This document shows positions 1 through 11,759 of a stretch of 64,000 nt of DNA, in pieces. The stretch is taken from NCBI GenBank assembly GCA_021234155.1, contig JAJEKV010000028.1, positions 2,810,567 through 2,874,566 of the forward strand. The letters are read 5' to 3'. Source of the DNA: Isoetes taiwanensis (lineage: Eukaryota; Streptophyta; Lycopodiopsida; Isoetales; Isoetaceae). The notes beneath the pieces are model-generated. The model was not told the origin of the DNA, did not search any database, and saw nothing but the letters and a program-made list of their open reading frames with translations. The stretch's first letter is position 1; every line of letters starts with the position of its first letter. The translations under genes were made by a program, and so were the position numbers.

Positions 1-2396
1 TACAATTGGGGAGGATCCCCGGAGGAATACACATGAGGAAGGATTTCCTCCGTGTAGAAGTCAAGGAATCTGGTGATCCCGATGCCACGTGATACTTGTG
101 AGGAGGTCTATGCGTTGGCATAGCAAAGGTTGCAGCAGATCGAAGGGAACTTGTGGATCCCATTTCTCTCCATCATGGTACCAGGCTAGGCAAGGTCGGC
201 CAGCCATGGCGCTTAGAAGGGAGAGAGAGGAAAAGAAACGTTTGAAATAACCCTTAAGAGTCCCCTTTTAAACTCCTTTTTAAAAAAAAACCGACGCCAA
301 GACTTTAGTCTATTATTAACATAAAACCATTAAACTTTTTTAATTCAAAATAAAAGTCTCTTTATTAAATATTACAAAAAAAAAAAAAAAAAAAAATATT
401 TACAAATGCGGACTCCGCAAGTAAGCTAAAGGTTGCTCCCCGCATCCTCACAGGCGGGCTAGATCCTTAGGCATTATGGTGACCCTCTTTGCGTGGATAG
501 CGCCAAAAGATTGGGCCACCAAAAGTGCCACCAAGTAGGCTTCCCGTGACCTCTTGGGAGCCAAAATTGCAAAGGTCCGAAACGGAGATCGGTCTTGAAA
601 TTGCGGCGATCCCGCACCAGCCCGAAAAGGTAGCTTCCCGGACGTAAGCTCAGAGACTTCTGAAATTTTGCGGATTTCCCAGAAGGCCGCGATGCAAATT
701 AGGGTACCTATGAGGCTTCCTCTCAGGCTCGGGCCAGCAAGCGCCCGTTATTGGTGCTGGCACCGTCTTAGCCCCAACAGCTGGTGGGAGCTATCCACCG
801 CTGCTGCCTCCGGATTAAGACTCGTCTTCTTGCCAAAAGCCCCAGGCGGTCCTTAGTTTCTCTTTATATTGACCTTATGGGCTGGACCCTTCCTAGGTGC
901 TTACCGGTCGATGCCGGGGTTTGGTCCGCCCACTCAGATCTCCTCCATCTTCGTCCAGCTTTGGTCTTGCCGGTCCCGCTCCTCCTCGCCGAGCTTCTCC
1001 GCTCTTCGGGCTCTCCTCGGATCTTCCCCGAATCTGAGCAAACACTGGGTGCAAAAGACGGCTGATTAAGTTCATTTTTGCATGCGGGTGGACAGACCCA
1101 TGTCTATCCGAATGGTTGTCCGGGTAGTCGATGCTGATGTCGGGGATTTCTCCCCATACAAAGCTGTTGGACTCCTCCCCGCCAATCCGGTATGGGGAAC
1201 CTCAATGGCTCTGCCATCAATGGCCGCAAAGCCGGCCCCCCCAGGTACTCAGATTCCCTTCCACGGGCCGCCGTGTCGGCCCGCATCAATTTCCCGGTGG
1301 TCATCCTCTCGCCAAACCCCCGATACTGGGCCGGCCGCCTCGATATCTTCCTCCTCCGCATGGCCTTCCCCGCCGGGAGGATAAAATTTGATGAGCATCA
1401 TAACCATATCGGGTTGCTCAACAATAGTATAGGGAAGTCGGGCGAAGGTTCGTGGGATGAGGAATGGCTCGAGAAGTGATAGATAGGATATGGAATCCTA
1501 TCGTTGTTCTCAAACTGTTCACCAGCTCATCTAACAAGATATCAATGAGGGCTGGGTCAGTAGCCATGTGCTTGGCAATCATGGCGTAGATCTCCACGAT
1601 GCTCAAGGTAGTTGGATCTGGGGCGCTCTTGGTGATGGCCATAGCGGCGCTATGATGGGGAAAAAAAACGGGTAATGAGGCGGGGATAAGGGATGATTTA
1701 AGGGGGCGCTTAAGATGCACAAGGCACAAGGGCGCAGGAGCAAGGTCCGGCCGGTGGCGATGGCGAGGAGGGCTCAAAGCGTTGAGGCGCTGAAGGAAGC
1801 AAAAGCAAATGACAAGAAATGGTTTGTTAAACGGCCACTTAACTTTTTAAAATTTCAAATTTTTTTCTTATTAACTCGAAATTCTATTATTAAAAAAAAT
1901 ATACGGCTGGAAATACGCGCCACATACGGCTTCTGGTACGATGGCATTATATGGCCTTCCGCCCGACCGGCGCCGTCGAAATGCAAGCGTACCGAAGTTG
2001 ACCGGGCGGGCCAGCGTTGACTGGTCCGACGCAAGGCCGACAAAGATTTCGGCGGATCTTGATCTTGAAGCAGTTTACAAAAGGCAAGCGTTTTACCGAA
2101 GTTTGTTTTGGGCCCCGCCCTTGACCATTTTTCGCCTAGAGTTGATTGTTCTAGGGTAATTCGAGTCGCCCGATCCAATGGAACCATCATCTTCGCCATT
2201 TGAGCCACCCATCGACACCGTTAGGCCTCCAATCTTGGGCCCTCCACTTTAAAGCTACAATTTCTTAACTTAACCTAACACCAAGCCAAACAACAAAGAG
2301 AACTAACGCCACATTGACTTAGCCTCCCTCCTTACTACCGCAGCTAATACGAAGTTAGTGTTTGCCTGCTATGATTTCGAAAGCAACCGAAATCAC
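1..2396 (-). mobile_element. decayed gag-side interior of an LTR retrotransposon
   Basis: This stretch lies downstream, on the minus strand, of an LTR and primer-binding site (2397-3393), which is where the leader and gag of the element should be. The best protein-like stretch starts with a Met at 1642 and runs left to 1418; it opens MAITKSAP and contains IVEIYAMIAKHMATDPALID, helical and gag-like in position but not a family I can name. A second protein-like minus stretch covers about 1440-1270 (KFYPPGGEGHAEEEDIEAAG). Stops and frame changes separate the pieces, so the element is dead. A run of about 21 A lies near 376-396 and the surroundings are AT-rich. No zinc knuckle or protease motif is visible, so the class rests on the LTR/PBS only. 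Confidence 0.4.
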
Positions 2397-2408
2397 GGCT
2401 CGATACCA
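2397..2408 (-). other. primer-binding site, initiator-Met tRNA type
   Basis: On the minus strand the bases read TGGTATCGAGCC, the usual plant retrotransposon primer site complementary to the 3' end of initiator methionine tRNA, with one change from TGGTATCAGAGC. It sits two bases from the inferred LTR end, as expected. Confidence 0.6.
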
Positions 2409-2410
2409 TC

Positions 2411-3393
2411 GTGACGCCCCGTAATATATACGACCCTGACGATACATACGGGACTTTCCCTCCCATGGCGATCATCTCACCATGAGCGTGGCCCTCCCCT
2501 GTTTCGGGCCATCTATGAAATGAGGCCCCAAGAAGGACACGGCGGGGTCATTTGGCCCACGCCTTCAATGGGATTCCTACGCCGCGGAAGCATGAATACA
2601 AGGGTTAGCACACAAAGACTAATATACATAAATAACCACCACGGCGCGGTGGCACATCCATCCAAAATACCAACGCATAGAATATGCATCTAATCCTAAG
2701 CCCAAAACCCGTGTTCTACCCCTGGCTCAAACTCCGGTGAGGATCGACCGACGGCTGGGCCTCAAGAGATCACGGACCGAGTCTTGGCATGGCGCTATCG
2801 GCATAGAACATTGGCTAGGGTTGTCCACTCCATCCGCCCCCCCCAGTGCACACTTTGCAGATGGGTCAATTCATGCTATGGTTTTGCTATAGCCTTCCCG
2901 AGACGCAGTCCAAGGGATCACCCTTTTGAGCCTACTCCGTGTTCATGACGCTTGGTCCGATGAGGCGGCCGGGGAAGCGCCCCTTCCGTAATCACAGTGG
3001 TTCCATGGGTGAGCTAGAGAATACGCGTGCCGCATCAACCCCCCCGCGATCCGTCTAATTTACTCACCCTAAATCTACTCAAAGTGCAAGGTGCTCCATA
3101 CGGATTACACCTCTACACCTGTGGAGTGTCGGACCCATACCCGCCCCTACGCGGACCGGCTATCATCGCCTAGCCCACTGTAGGAGTCTCAGGAGCCTTG
3201 TATGCTCGTGCAAGACCCCACCCCTCATGTCACCACTGTGTTCCTTGTCTGGTGCTAAGCCAGACCATAGCATCTAGGACCCGGTGGGCTCTTGTGCACA
3301 GGCCGCATTTAATGGGACTCTACAGGGCGCTATCTAGGAGCATACTACAATACACGGCTCAGAGGTCTCTACCCCCGTAATCCCCCCGTTTCA
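2411..3393 (-). mobile_element. 5' LTR of a minus-strand LTR retrotransposon
   Basis: Read on the minus strand the segment starts TGAAACGGGGGG (right edge, 3393) and ends GGGGCGTCA (left edge, 2411), giving TG...CA ends and about 983 bp. It directly abuts a primer-binding site. G-rich starts and GGGGCGTCA ends are common in plant Ty3/gypsy LTRs. The partner LTR is not in the window, so the right edge is a guess from the terminal dinucleotide and cannot be confirmed by a target duplication. Confidence 0.5.
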
Positions 3394-3999
3394 GAGTCAG
3401 ATTTAAACAAAGAACTAACAATCCATCCTTTCAGAGTAGAAACCAGAATCGAATATAAAGAGGCTTGTACAATCAAGGGTTAGTTTCTATGATTGAATCA
3501 CAAAGAGAACAGAGAAACGGACACAACCAAGCGTTATCTAGAATTCACATAGCCACCTACCTGAATTCTGGCTGGACTCATTTCCATGGGGCGCCTCCAT
3601 CTCCTGGGAGTTGAGAATTCAGCTGTTGCTTCACAGGGACGACTGTTATGGTGATTCTCTGCAGTGTATGATGGGCCGGCTCCCCGCCTTCCTTGGTCGA
3701 TCTTCGTGGAGTCAATCCTGTGGATAGGGGTCAAGTTGGCATCCAAACTTGGCAACCCCCATGTCAGCCTAATCGACAAGGGTGTGGCTTCCCAAATGGT
3801 AATTAGCCTAATTTCCTAGGTTATAGGTTATTATTATTAATGTGTTAAATTAGCATAGCTAATTTAATCCTTTTTAAGGTAACCCCCTAGGTTGCAATTA
3901 AGTTCCCCTACCCCCATGGTAGCGTGGTGACGTGCTTGTATTTGTACGTGTCCCGTATAAATACGTGACGGAGACCGTATAACTACATGGAACGTCACA
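3394..3999. other. no recognisable feature
   Basis: About 600 bases between the LTR and the family A repeat. Short open stretches exist on the minus strand but none resembles a known protein. A TATA-like string (gtataaatacg) lies near 3955 with no supported gene after it. Confidence 0.3.
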
Positions 4000-6224
4000 A
4001 GCTCTCTGCAGTTTGTTACAGCCTGACCAAGCAGGCTGCACCTATTTAAATGGCACAATAGTTTAATCGTTAGTTATAACTTCAAAATTTTGTCGATGAT
4101 TTGTGTACACCATATCTAGTATTTTCAAGAAATAAAAAGGAACCACCTCAGGTGAAGATTCCTTTCTTTTTTTCAATCTAAGGCTTGGAAAAAATAAATG
4201 AAAAAGGCATTATTGTTCACTCCTTATTGCTTTTTTAAGGTCATTGGATCTCAGCATATTCCTTAGAATATGTCAGATCCAAGGTTGAAAAATATACATC
4301 TCAAACCCATGTATTTAAAAATGCTCTCTATATAGAAAGTAACACCTATAAAAATATGTTTCAAAAAAAAAAGAATACATGGTGCTTTGGACCGCTGTAA
4401 GTGAACTTAGCATAGCGATGCATCTGCACAAAATCCAGAACATAGCTTTCCAGCAAGTGGAATTTGTGCAAGCAGTGAAGCGGGCTTCTCCACAAAGCAT
4501 GCTGGTTGGATTTGTTAAAGCAAGCAAAGGAATTTGTCAAAGAAATAGGCCGGATTGGTATTGTCCAATCTATCGGCTTCCACATATCTATCGCTAATCT
4601 AAGCAACGACCAACCTATTGCCTTCCATAGTTGTATCGTGATTATGTAGAGAGCATTTCTTTGTCCTCAAACAAGAAAGCCACGTGCAAATTCTATTCTA
4701 AATGGGAACCATTAAACACAAGCAAAAATAAAAGGCTAACCTCCCTTTCCTGCTAAACCATTACCATAATCTTACTCCTGGGATAATTTAGCAACCTTAA
4801 TGGCATCTATCATGTTGATTTGAGTTTTTCGGTCTCGTCAGGAACATTTTTGAAATTCATTCTAAGTTATTTTTCTAAGATTTTAGGGCGTTTGAGTGCT
4901 TGGGATCAATTTATTTATATTCCAAAAATCGTAGAACTTTTTTGGGCAATATAGGAAATGGGTAAGTGATTGTTATTGTTATAGTGTCGTGAAAGTTGAC
5001 CGTAACCCAATTAAATGGAAAAATGTGGATGGACGGATTGATTCAAGCTCTGGCCCCGCATGCAAAGATTTCTTTAATGGAATATGTGTGGCAAAGTTCG
5101 GGTCCTCCGCCAAAGCTCCGAAAGTAAATTGTTGGCCTCTCAGAAGCCCATGTCTTCATATTTTTGTCTTTACATCTTTTTTAGGCTTTGTAATTTGTCT
5201 TTCAGGGCCTTAACATCAAGTGGACTGAACATTTAAATTGGTGTAAGGAAATTGCATTGTGACCTTTTGTTTCTTTCACTTAGGGCCAAAGAGTCAGCTA
5301 TGTCATTTTTGGTTCGTTCCTAAACCGGCTTTTGGCCAATGCGTAATCTAGATGCTTCTTTTTCATTGCTTGTAGAGCTTTGGGTCCCTCTACCATGGTC
5401 GAATTTGTTGTTTTCTTTATCATGCTCCTCTATTTTTGCACAATGCTTGAGAAGATAGTTTTTCTAATGAGGTGCTTGTACAAATGGATTACCATGCCTC
5501 ATTTCTGTTCATTGTCATTTTAAGATAAAAATCAAAACATTTCTTAATCAAGTACCAGTGAACAAAAGATTACATATTCAACCTCTTGGCTGCTCATGTT
5601 CAGTAGTCCAAGGTATGAATCCATATCATGTCTTAATTGATTATCCTGCTCTTTGATGAAATTATATGAGTTTTTTAGTTCATTTTTGTTCAAAATGTAA
5701 TTCACATTTGATGATCACCGCGGAAATTTTGAAGTGGTTAAAAAGTTCTATTGCTTTTCTTTTGTGTCATGTAAATGCATTGTCCTAATTCACTATGCTA
5801 GCGTTACAAGGCTTTCTCAATTGTTTAATAGGATTAGATTAGCATATTCAACCTTTCTCATGTTTATTTGTAGCAATTTCTCATCTATTCTGATGCGGCC
5901 ATCTGCAAATTAAGAGAATTTACCATCAAATATCTTTGCAAATACCATAGAATGCGTGTAATGGTGCCATGTCGGTGATGAGGATTTTACTTGGTCTTTG
6001 TATTCTATTAGGGTGTTATAGACTTCTCTTTGCATTCTTTATCTAACTTGACAATAATTTTCTTGCATGCCAAAGATTTTAGAAAGCCATATGCTTTTTG
6101 GTGTTCTTGTATTTTCCTTTGGTCTTTTCCCCGTGCATTTATGATTTTTTATTTTTTTATTGAAGGTTGTCTATATATTTATATTATCGTTAAGGAAATA
6201 TTACAAAAACAACTTTTTGCAAGG
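4000..6224. repeat. family A repeat, copy 1 (longest)
   Basis: Starts agctctctgcag at 4000. The first 1.64 kb is closely repeated at 17984-19630. The last 0.7 kb (5528-6224) recurs directly at 8458-9154 and in part at 22544-22757. The end of this copy is defined by the copia LTR that begins at 6225. The sequence is AT-rich, without long open frames, LTR ends or a poly-A tail that I can see, so the class is unknown; it may be the non-coding part of a larger element. Confidence 0.75.
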
Positions 6225-6668
6225 TGTTAGAAAAATGTGGTATCATCACATGTGTGGAATTCAAGTTTGTACATTTAAAGTACATTGATATACATTAGAT
6301 ACATTGATGTACATTAGAGTACATTGGAAGTACATATGTACATCTCGGCCTTTGGCCTTCATTTCCTATTGTTGGCCCTTCAAAGGCCACACGGAACCTT
6401 AATGTATAAATAGTGGAATTACGTGCAATGGAGAATTAGAGGGACAGATCAAGGTCGAGATCGATCGGTAATGAAGAACTCATCTTGATAGTTTCCTTTC
6501 AAAGATTGATATTGTTGAGCTCGAGAATGAGTTAACGGTTTTAAACAAGTCATTGAATTTATTTGCTCATACAATGTCTAGTGGTTGTGTATCTAGTTGT
6601 TGATCATTTTATCTAGATCATTGATTGAATACTTGCAAGTGTTGATATAGCGATACATAAAATTAACA
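6225..6668 (+). mobile_element. copia LTR, forward copy
   Basis: A 444-bp LTR with ends TGTTAG and TAACA. It carries a TATA box (tgtataaatag, about 6402-6412) and is followed two bases later by a primer-binding site. The repeated word TACATT in the first 110 bases (tacattgatatacattagat and relatives) forms a short internal array. An inverted copy lies at 7792-8230. Bases just left of it are gcaagg. Confidence 0.85.
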
Positions 6669-6670
6669 TT

Positions 6671-6683
6671 TGGTATCAGAGCC
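6671..6683 (+). other. primer-binding site of the copia block
   Basis: TGGTATCAGAGCC, the classical plant initiator-Met tRNA primer site, two bases after the LTR end. Confidence 0.85.
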
Positions 6684-6707
6684 ACCTTGCAGCTTGACAT
6701 TAAATCA

Positions 6708-7787
6708 TGTCAAGCCGCTTTTGGAGCAAGTCTACCGAGTACAATAGAGGTGTATAAAGGAGGACCTCGGTTTTTGTGTGTGGAAGGATGCTATCAAGCA
6801 TATTTTGGAGGTAGAAGAGTTATGGGATCTTGTTGATCCACTAGGAGCGTGAGTAGCTGAAACCGGTGCGTAAAATGTTACACCAAAGAAGGTCAAGTAA
6901 TGCCGGGTTCCCCAAACACTCGGTTTTGCCGCACTGCAGGATCCGGCAGTACAACCTCTGGAGGAACTTCTGGTACAGTGAGCAGTGGTGGAGGTAGATC
7001 CAGCCATGCAAGACAAATGGAGGCACAAGGCATTATCACTTGTAAGGTTAGTGCCACTATAAGATTGAAGCTCAGAAATAAAAATGCCAAAGAGATGTGG
7101 ATTTTTTTGCTCAAACATTATGAAGAGAAAAGCTCCTCCCAAATTGACCTACTAGAGAATGAGTTAAGGAAGCTAAAATTGAAGGAAGAAAATGATGTTT
7201 CAGACTTCTTTAACAATTTTGATAATATTGTAGCAGACCTAAGTGGTGCAGGGGTAAATCTAACCGAAAGATATCAAGTGTTGGCTATTGCTAGATCTCG
7301 TTAGTGAAAATGAGCAACTTGCAATGTTCATAAGAAACATGGCTAAAAATAGGGAGGAAGCAAAAAAATATCATAAGGACCGAGGCGTAACAAAAAGAAA
7401 ATGCTAAAGGGTGACGATGATGAGGTCGCAGAAATTCTCTTTTCGAAAAAAGGAACAAAGAAACATGTTTTACCGGCCATGAACCCGGGTCACTATAAGA
7501 ATGCATGCCCAAAATTGAAAAAGAGTTCCATTGCTTCAATTGTGGAGGAAAGGGGCATTCAAGAACCAAATGTCCAACTCCAAAGGATTATGGAAGAGGG
7601 AAAAGTGGCCCTAAGCGTAAGGGGAGGCAAAATCCAAGCACAAATCGAGGAGGAAGAGTCTTTGAGCCTTGTGGCAACAGAGATGGAAAAGAAAGAAATG
7701 CATGAAACTGAAGATGAGGAAGAGGTAAAGTGTGCTTTGTCCATCTCTTGTAGAAAAGAAGCTAATGTTAAACCGGTGTGCTTGTAG
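6708..7787 (+). pseudogene. copia gag remnant with zinc knuckle
   Basis: Copia capsid/nucleocapsid coding region in several frames. The early part reads WKDAIKHILEVEELWDLVDP, matching the start of gag in the full copia element at 39.3 kb. The middle (6900-7304) holds KEMWIFLLKHYEEKSSSQID and FFNNFDNIVADLSGAGV, again nearly the same as the other copy. A CCHC knuckle CFNCGGKGHSRTKC lies at 7531-7572. A stop after the ARSR residues (7304) and frame changes near 7400-7500 break the gene. It ends in an acidic tail just before where the protease should start, and then meets the inverted LTR, so protease, integrase and reverse transcriptase are all missing. Confidence 0.8.
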
Positions 7788-7791
7788 TTAA

Positions 7792-8230
7792 TGTTAATTT
7801 TATGTATCGCTATATCAACACTTGCAAGTATTCAATCAATGATCTAGATAAAATGATCAACAACTAGATACACAACCACTAGACATTGTATGAGCAAATA
7901 AATTCAATGACTTGTTTAAACCGTTAACTCATTCTCGAGCTCAACAATATCAATACTGAAAGGAAACTATCAAGATGAGTTCTTCATTACCAGTCGATCT
8001 CGACCTTGATCTCTGTCCCTCTAATTCTCCATTGCACAGAATTCCACTATTTATACATTAAGGTTCCGTGTGGCAATCAAGGGCCAACAAATGAAAAAGG
8101 CCAAAGGCCAGAGATGTACATATGTACTTCCAATGTACTCTAATGTACATCAATGTATCTAATGTATATCAATGTACTTTAAATGTACAGCTTGAATTCC
8201 CTACATGTGATGATACCACATTTTCTAACA
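7792..8230 (-). mobile_element. copia LTR, inverted copy
   Basis: Reverse complement of the LTR at 6225-6668, about 439 bp, reading outward from gag. It keeps both LTR termini (TGTTAA on the left as read on +, TAACA at 8226-8230). The bases after it, ccttgc, are the reverse complement of the gcaagg that precede the forward LTR, so the host flank is inverted along with it. Confidence 0.85.
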
Positions 8231-8457
8231 CCTTGCAAAAAGTTGTTTTTGTAATATTTCCTTAACGTATAATATAAATATATAGACAACCTTCAATAAA
8301 AAAAATAAAAAAATCATAAATGCACAGGAAAAGACCAAAGGAAAATACAAGAACACCAAAAAGCATATGGCTTTCTAAAATGCTGGCATGCAAGAAAATT
8401 ATTGTCAAGTTAGATAAAGAATGCAAAGAGAAGTCTATAACACCCTAATAGAATACA
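8231..8457 (-). repeat. inverted copy of the left host flank
   Basis: Reverse complement of about 6000-6224, the family A sequence next to the forward LTR. The inverted match stops at the string gaatacaaa, where it joins a direct family A copy through a short run of A. Confidence 0.85.
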
Positions 8458-9154
8458 AAAAATCAAAACATTTCTTAATCAAGTACCGATTGAACAAAAG
8501 ATTACATATTCAACCTCTTGGCTGCTCATGTTCAGTAGTCCAAGGTATGAATCCATATCATGTCTTAATTGATTATCCTGCTCTTTGATGAAATTATATG
8601 AGTTTTTAGTACATTTTTTGTTCAAAATGTAATTCACATTTGATGATCACCTGTGAAATTTTGAAGTGGTTAAAAGTTCTATTGCTTTTCTTTGTGTCAT
8701 GTAAATGCATTGTCCTAATTCACTATGCTAGCGTTACAAGGCTTTCTCAATTGTTTAATAGGATTAGATTAGCATATTCAACCTTTCTCATGTTTATTTG
8801 TAGCAATTTCTCATCTATTCGGGATGCCATCTCGCAAATTAAGAGAATTTACCATCAAATATCTTTGCAAATACCATAGAATGCGTGTAATGGTGCCATG
8901 TCGTTGATGAGGATTTTACTGGTCTTTGTATTCTATTAGGGTGTTATAGACTTCTCTTTGCATTCTTTATCTAACTTGACAATAATTTTCTTGCATGCCA
9001 GCATTTTAGAAAGCCATATGCTTTTTGGTGTTCTTGTATTTTCCTTTGGTCTTTTCCTGTGCATTTATGATTTTTTTATTTTTTTTATTGAAGGTTGTCT
9101 ATATATTTATATTATACGTTAAGGAAATATTACAAAAAACAACTTTTTGCAAGG
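8458..9154. repeat. family A repeat, copy 3 (direct, LTR-free)
   Basis: Direct repeat of 5528-6224, closely similar throughout, ending at tttttgcaagg, exactly the base where the copia LTR enters in copy 1. Here the sequence goes on as gaagtgtaacc with no LTR, so it looks like the empty site. Confidence 0.85.
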
Positions 9155-9256
9155 GAAGTGTAACCCTATGAATGAAATGTTCCTCAAAGGTTCTGATCAG
9201 ACTTAGAAAGAGATATAGGATAGCAGGATATCAAAAATGTATCCCTTTTTCCTTTT

Positions 9257-10440
9257 TCAGAAAAGGGGTCTAATGGTATGACTTGAGATTGAAATTCCTG
9301 CATTTCTTTGCCTTACGGTGGTCAAAAGTGCACCACATACATATCTTTGCCATAGCCATATTGAACCTGCCCTTGAAATCCTTAGCCTTACACAGCAGCT
9401 CTCTTCGAACATTATAATTCTGGTCACAGCAGCAACCACATCCACATGTGTCTTCATGCTCCATGATGTTAGCTGCTCCAAAAAGCTTCATCCATTCACT
9501 ATTGGCCCTGAGATTGATCCTCCTCCATTTGAGTTTCCTCGTCATCATGAACAGCACATCTGAAAATGCAACACAATTATCTATTAGTCTCATGAATCCA
9601 ATTGATGTCATATTGAACCTGCTTTATTATCCCTTCTGGGGGAATGATTTCACATTTAAAAATGAAGGTGTTTCTTCCTTTCCAAATTCTCCAAAGGAGA
9701 ATGTATATCCTCCAATCACATGGATTGGAAGGCATAAAGAAGTCAGCCTCATTTAAAGTTACAAGATCCAAACCAAAAATGTTAGAAGCAAGCTCCAATG
9801 TCCATTCCGACCACATGCATTGCCTAAACAAGTGATTCTCATCCTCCCTAGCATTTAGACACCTGTCACAAACATCAGAGTTAGCCATTGATAATTTATG
9901 CCTCTTACTGTTGGTTGCCAAGCTTTTATGCCATAGCTGCCACATGAAGGCTTTAATCTTCGGGTTGATGGGACTGTTCCACATATAATTCAAATTGCTT
10001 CTGCTCCTATGTGGTTGAACTCCCCATTTCTGATGAATTGTTATCTCAATAGTTGCTCATAAGAAACTTGTAGGCTAGTCTCACATTGTATCCATACTTT
10101 CCATTATGCTGCCATGAGTCCTCAGCATTGGACCAGATGCCTTAAAAGACGATATTATAGCTTCATAAAGCATATTTGTATGCTTATCCTCCTCTGCAAG
10201 GACCGAATTATAGAAAGCTATAATTATCAAATAGATCTTTGATGAGAATAACCCACTTTACTTTCCAAAGCCTTGCTTGATCAGGAAATGACAAGCAAGG
10301 CATATATCTGGGTTATCTAGAACAAAGTTGGATTCCAAAATATGGACTGCTCCATTGAAAGCCCCTCCTTCCAAGTGTACATATGCCTGACTTCCAACCA
10401 AGCCTTGATCCACTTCTTGATAATACCTGGGGTGTTAGTA
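9257..10440 (-). pseudogene. LINE ORF2 3' part (zf-RVT and RNase H-like remains)
   Basis: Minus-strand remains of a plant L1-type LINE. The stretch 9993-9577 reads NPKIKAFMWQLWHKSLATNS and then a zinc-binding RT motif CDRCLNAREDENHLFRQC (C-x2-C-x8-H-x4-C), the hallmark of the domain that follows LINE reverse transcriptase. Upstream (10440-10320) is IIKKWIKAWLEVRHMYTWKE, the tryptophan-rich linker usual before it. Downstream (9530-9260) a worn RNase H-like tail can be followed: EWMKLFGAA, CGCGCCCDQ, RNFNLKSY. Stops and frameshifts between these blocks show decay. The reverse transcriptase palm itself is absent, so the copy is 5' truncated. Confidence 0.7.
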
Positions 10441-10529
10441 GGGACAGAGAAAGGAAAATAAATCGAATGTGGAAGCTCCATTTTTAGTGATCTTCATTCG
10501 CGTGAGGATGACATCTACTAATCGCGATC

Positions 10530-11530
10530 GATCCGAGACATCGGATCGCCATTCTAGAATGGGACGAGCATGCATGTCTTGCATGCATCGGTGGCGATGC
10601 CCGCTTTTGGTTGGGACTTCGCTATTTCAGCGCCGTTTCGGCAGATCCACGCCTCATCGGCGCTTCCTCTTCTCTCGGCAAGACTTTATTCTCTTTGAAT
10701 TGTTTCGAGGCGGGGAGGGGCTTCTTCCGCCCGGGTTTAGCCAATTTGGCGTTTCTTTCATGCTATCCTTTTCCGCCTTTGGCCTTCGTCCGTGACCTTC
10801 GCCCCTCGATCCTAGTTTGTAAGGAAGTTCTAGTAGTAGTAGGGTGGATCGCCATTCTAGAATGGGACGAGCATGCATGTCTTGCATGCATGCTACAAGA
10901 TGCCCGCTTTTGGTTGGGACCGCTATTTCAGCGGCGTTTAAGATCCATCGCCTCATCGGGCGCTTCCTCTTCTCAAAGAAGACCTTATTCTCTTTGAACC
11001 CTCCCCCCCTTCTTTGTTTATTGTATTGTGCACAAGTTTTACGTTTATCATGTTTTCCACCCATTTTGGGTGATGCTTTTCCACATTTGGGTGATGCTAT
11101 TCTACGGTATGTTTGTGTTGTCTCGTTTGTTGTGTTGGTGATGTGCGGTGCTGGGTTGGCGGCGGCATTTGTTTCGACTTCTCCATGCGGGGTTTTGGGG
11201 CGTTTTTCTATGCCTTACGTTTGTCTAAGCCCCTTGCGGGAAGGCTTATCACTAGGGTTTTTCCTCGAAAACCCGAAGGGTGGGGTTTTTAATCCCGGTG
11301 ATAAGCTTTCGGCAGGTACATCAGCCACTCATCTATTAGCATTGTATTTTTTGGGGTCCAAGTGATATAATTGGATTTTCCCTTTATTTTTCGTGGGTAG
11401 TTCGCATGTGTGCGGCTACCCACTGTCCACCATTATAGAAAATCTGCTGAGATGAATGAGAAGCCTATCTATGGGCGGTTTGTTGGTTTCTTGCGAGTCC
11501 CATTCTAGAATATAATATCTGATAAGAATA
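10530..11530 (+). repeat. family P repeat, + copy
   Basis: Starts with the palindrome GATCCGAGACATCGGATC (10530-10547), then gccattctagaatgggacgagc. A second copy of this head begins at about 10846, so the head is duplicated in tandem (about 315 bp apart). The body has two ccacc...gggtgatgc hairpin words (about 11055-11095), a structured motif at 11244-11306 and a tail (gatgaatgagaagcctatc, about 11452) that also ends the minus copy at 54.7 kb. Other copies of the head are at 53364, 55245-55262 and 62954-62971. No convincing protein is encoded. It looks like a non-autonomous, transcribed repeat. Confidence 0.65.
11244..11306 (+). ncRNA. structured RNA motif (stem with inner hairpin), copy 1
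   Basis: Outer stem GCTTATCAC (11244-11252) pairs perfectly with GTGATAAGC (11298-11306). Inside is a hairpin GGGTTTT-TCCTCG-AAAACCC (11255-11274), followed by a G-run and GGGGTTTTTAATCCC, which can form a further short stem. The same layout occurs on the minus strand at 54902-54958, where the outer stem differs at two base pairs and both changes are compensated. Function is unknown; I infer an RNA fold kept in the element. Confidence 0.6.
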
Positions 11531-11759
11531 GAGATCGCGTGTCTAATTTTGTAATGGCAGGCTTTATAGAAGTATTTAGTAGCCAAGGCCAATTCCTGTT
11601 TCTCAATATCCGCCATTCTTTTTAGTTTTTCAGCACTCTTTCATTAACACAGGATGACAACACCTTCTATTTTGACCACACGCTATAAACTTGCCAATAA
11701 TACTCTGAAACTTATTAGAAATCTTTTTAGGAGACATAATAACCGAAGATTGGTAGACT

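Noticed and set aside
1082-1480. Overlapping GC-rich frames on + at 1.08-1.48 kb
   Set aside because: They mirror a protein-like minus frame of the retroelement and have proline-rich shadow composition.
6225-8230. Simple full-length copia element with two LTRs
   Set aside because: The second LTR is inverted and pol is missing, so it is not a normal element.
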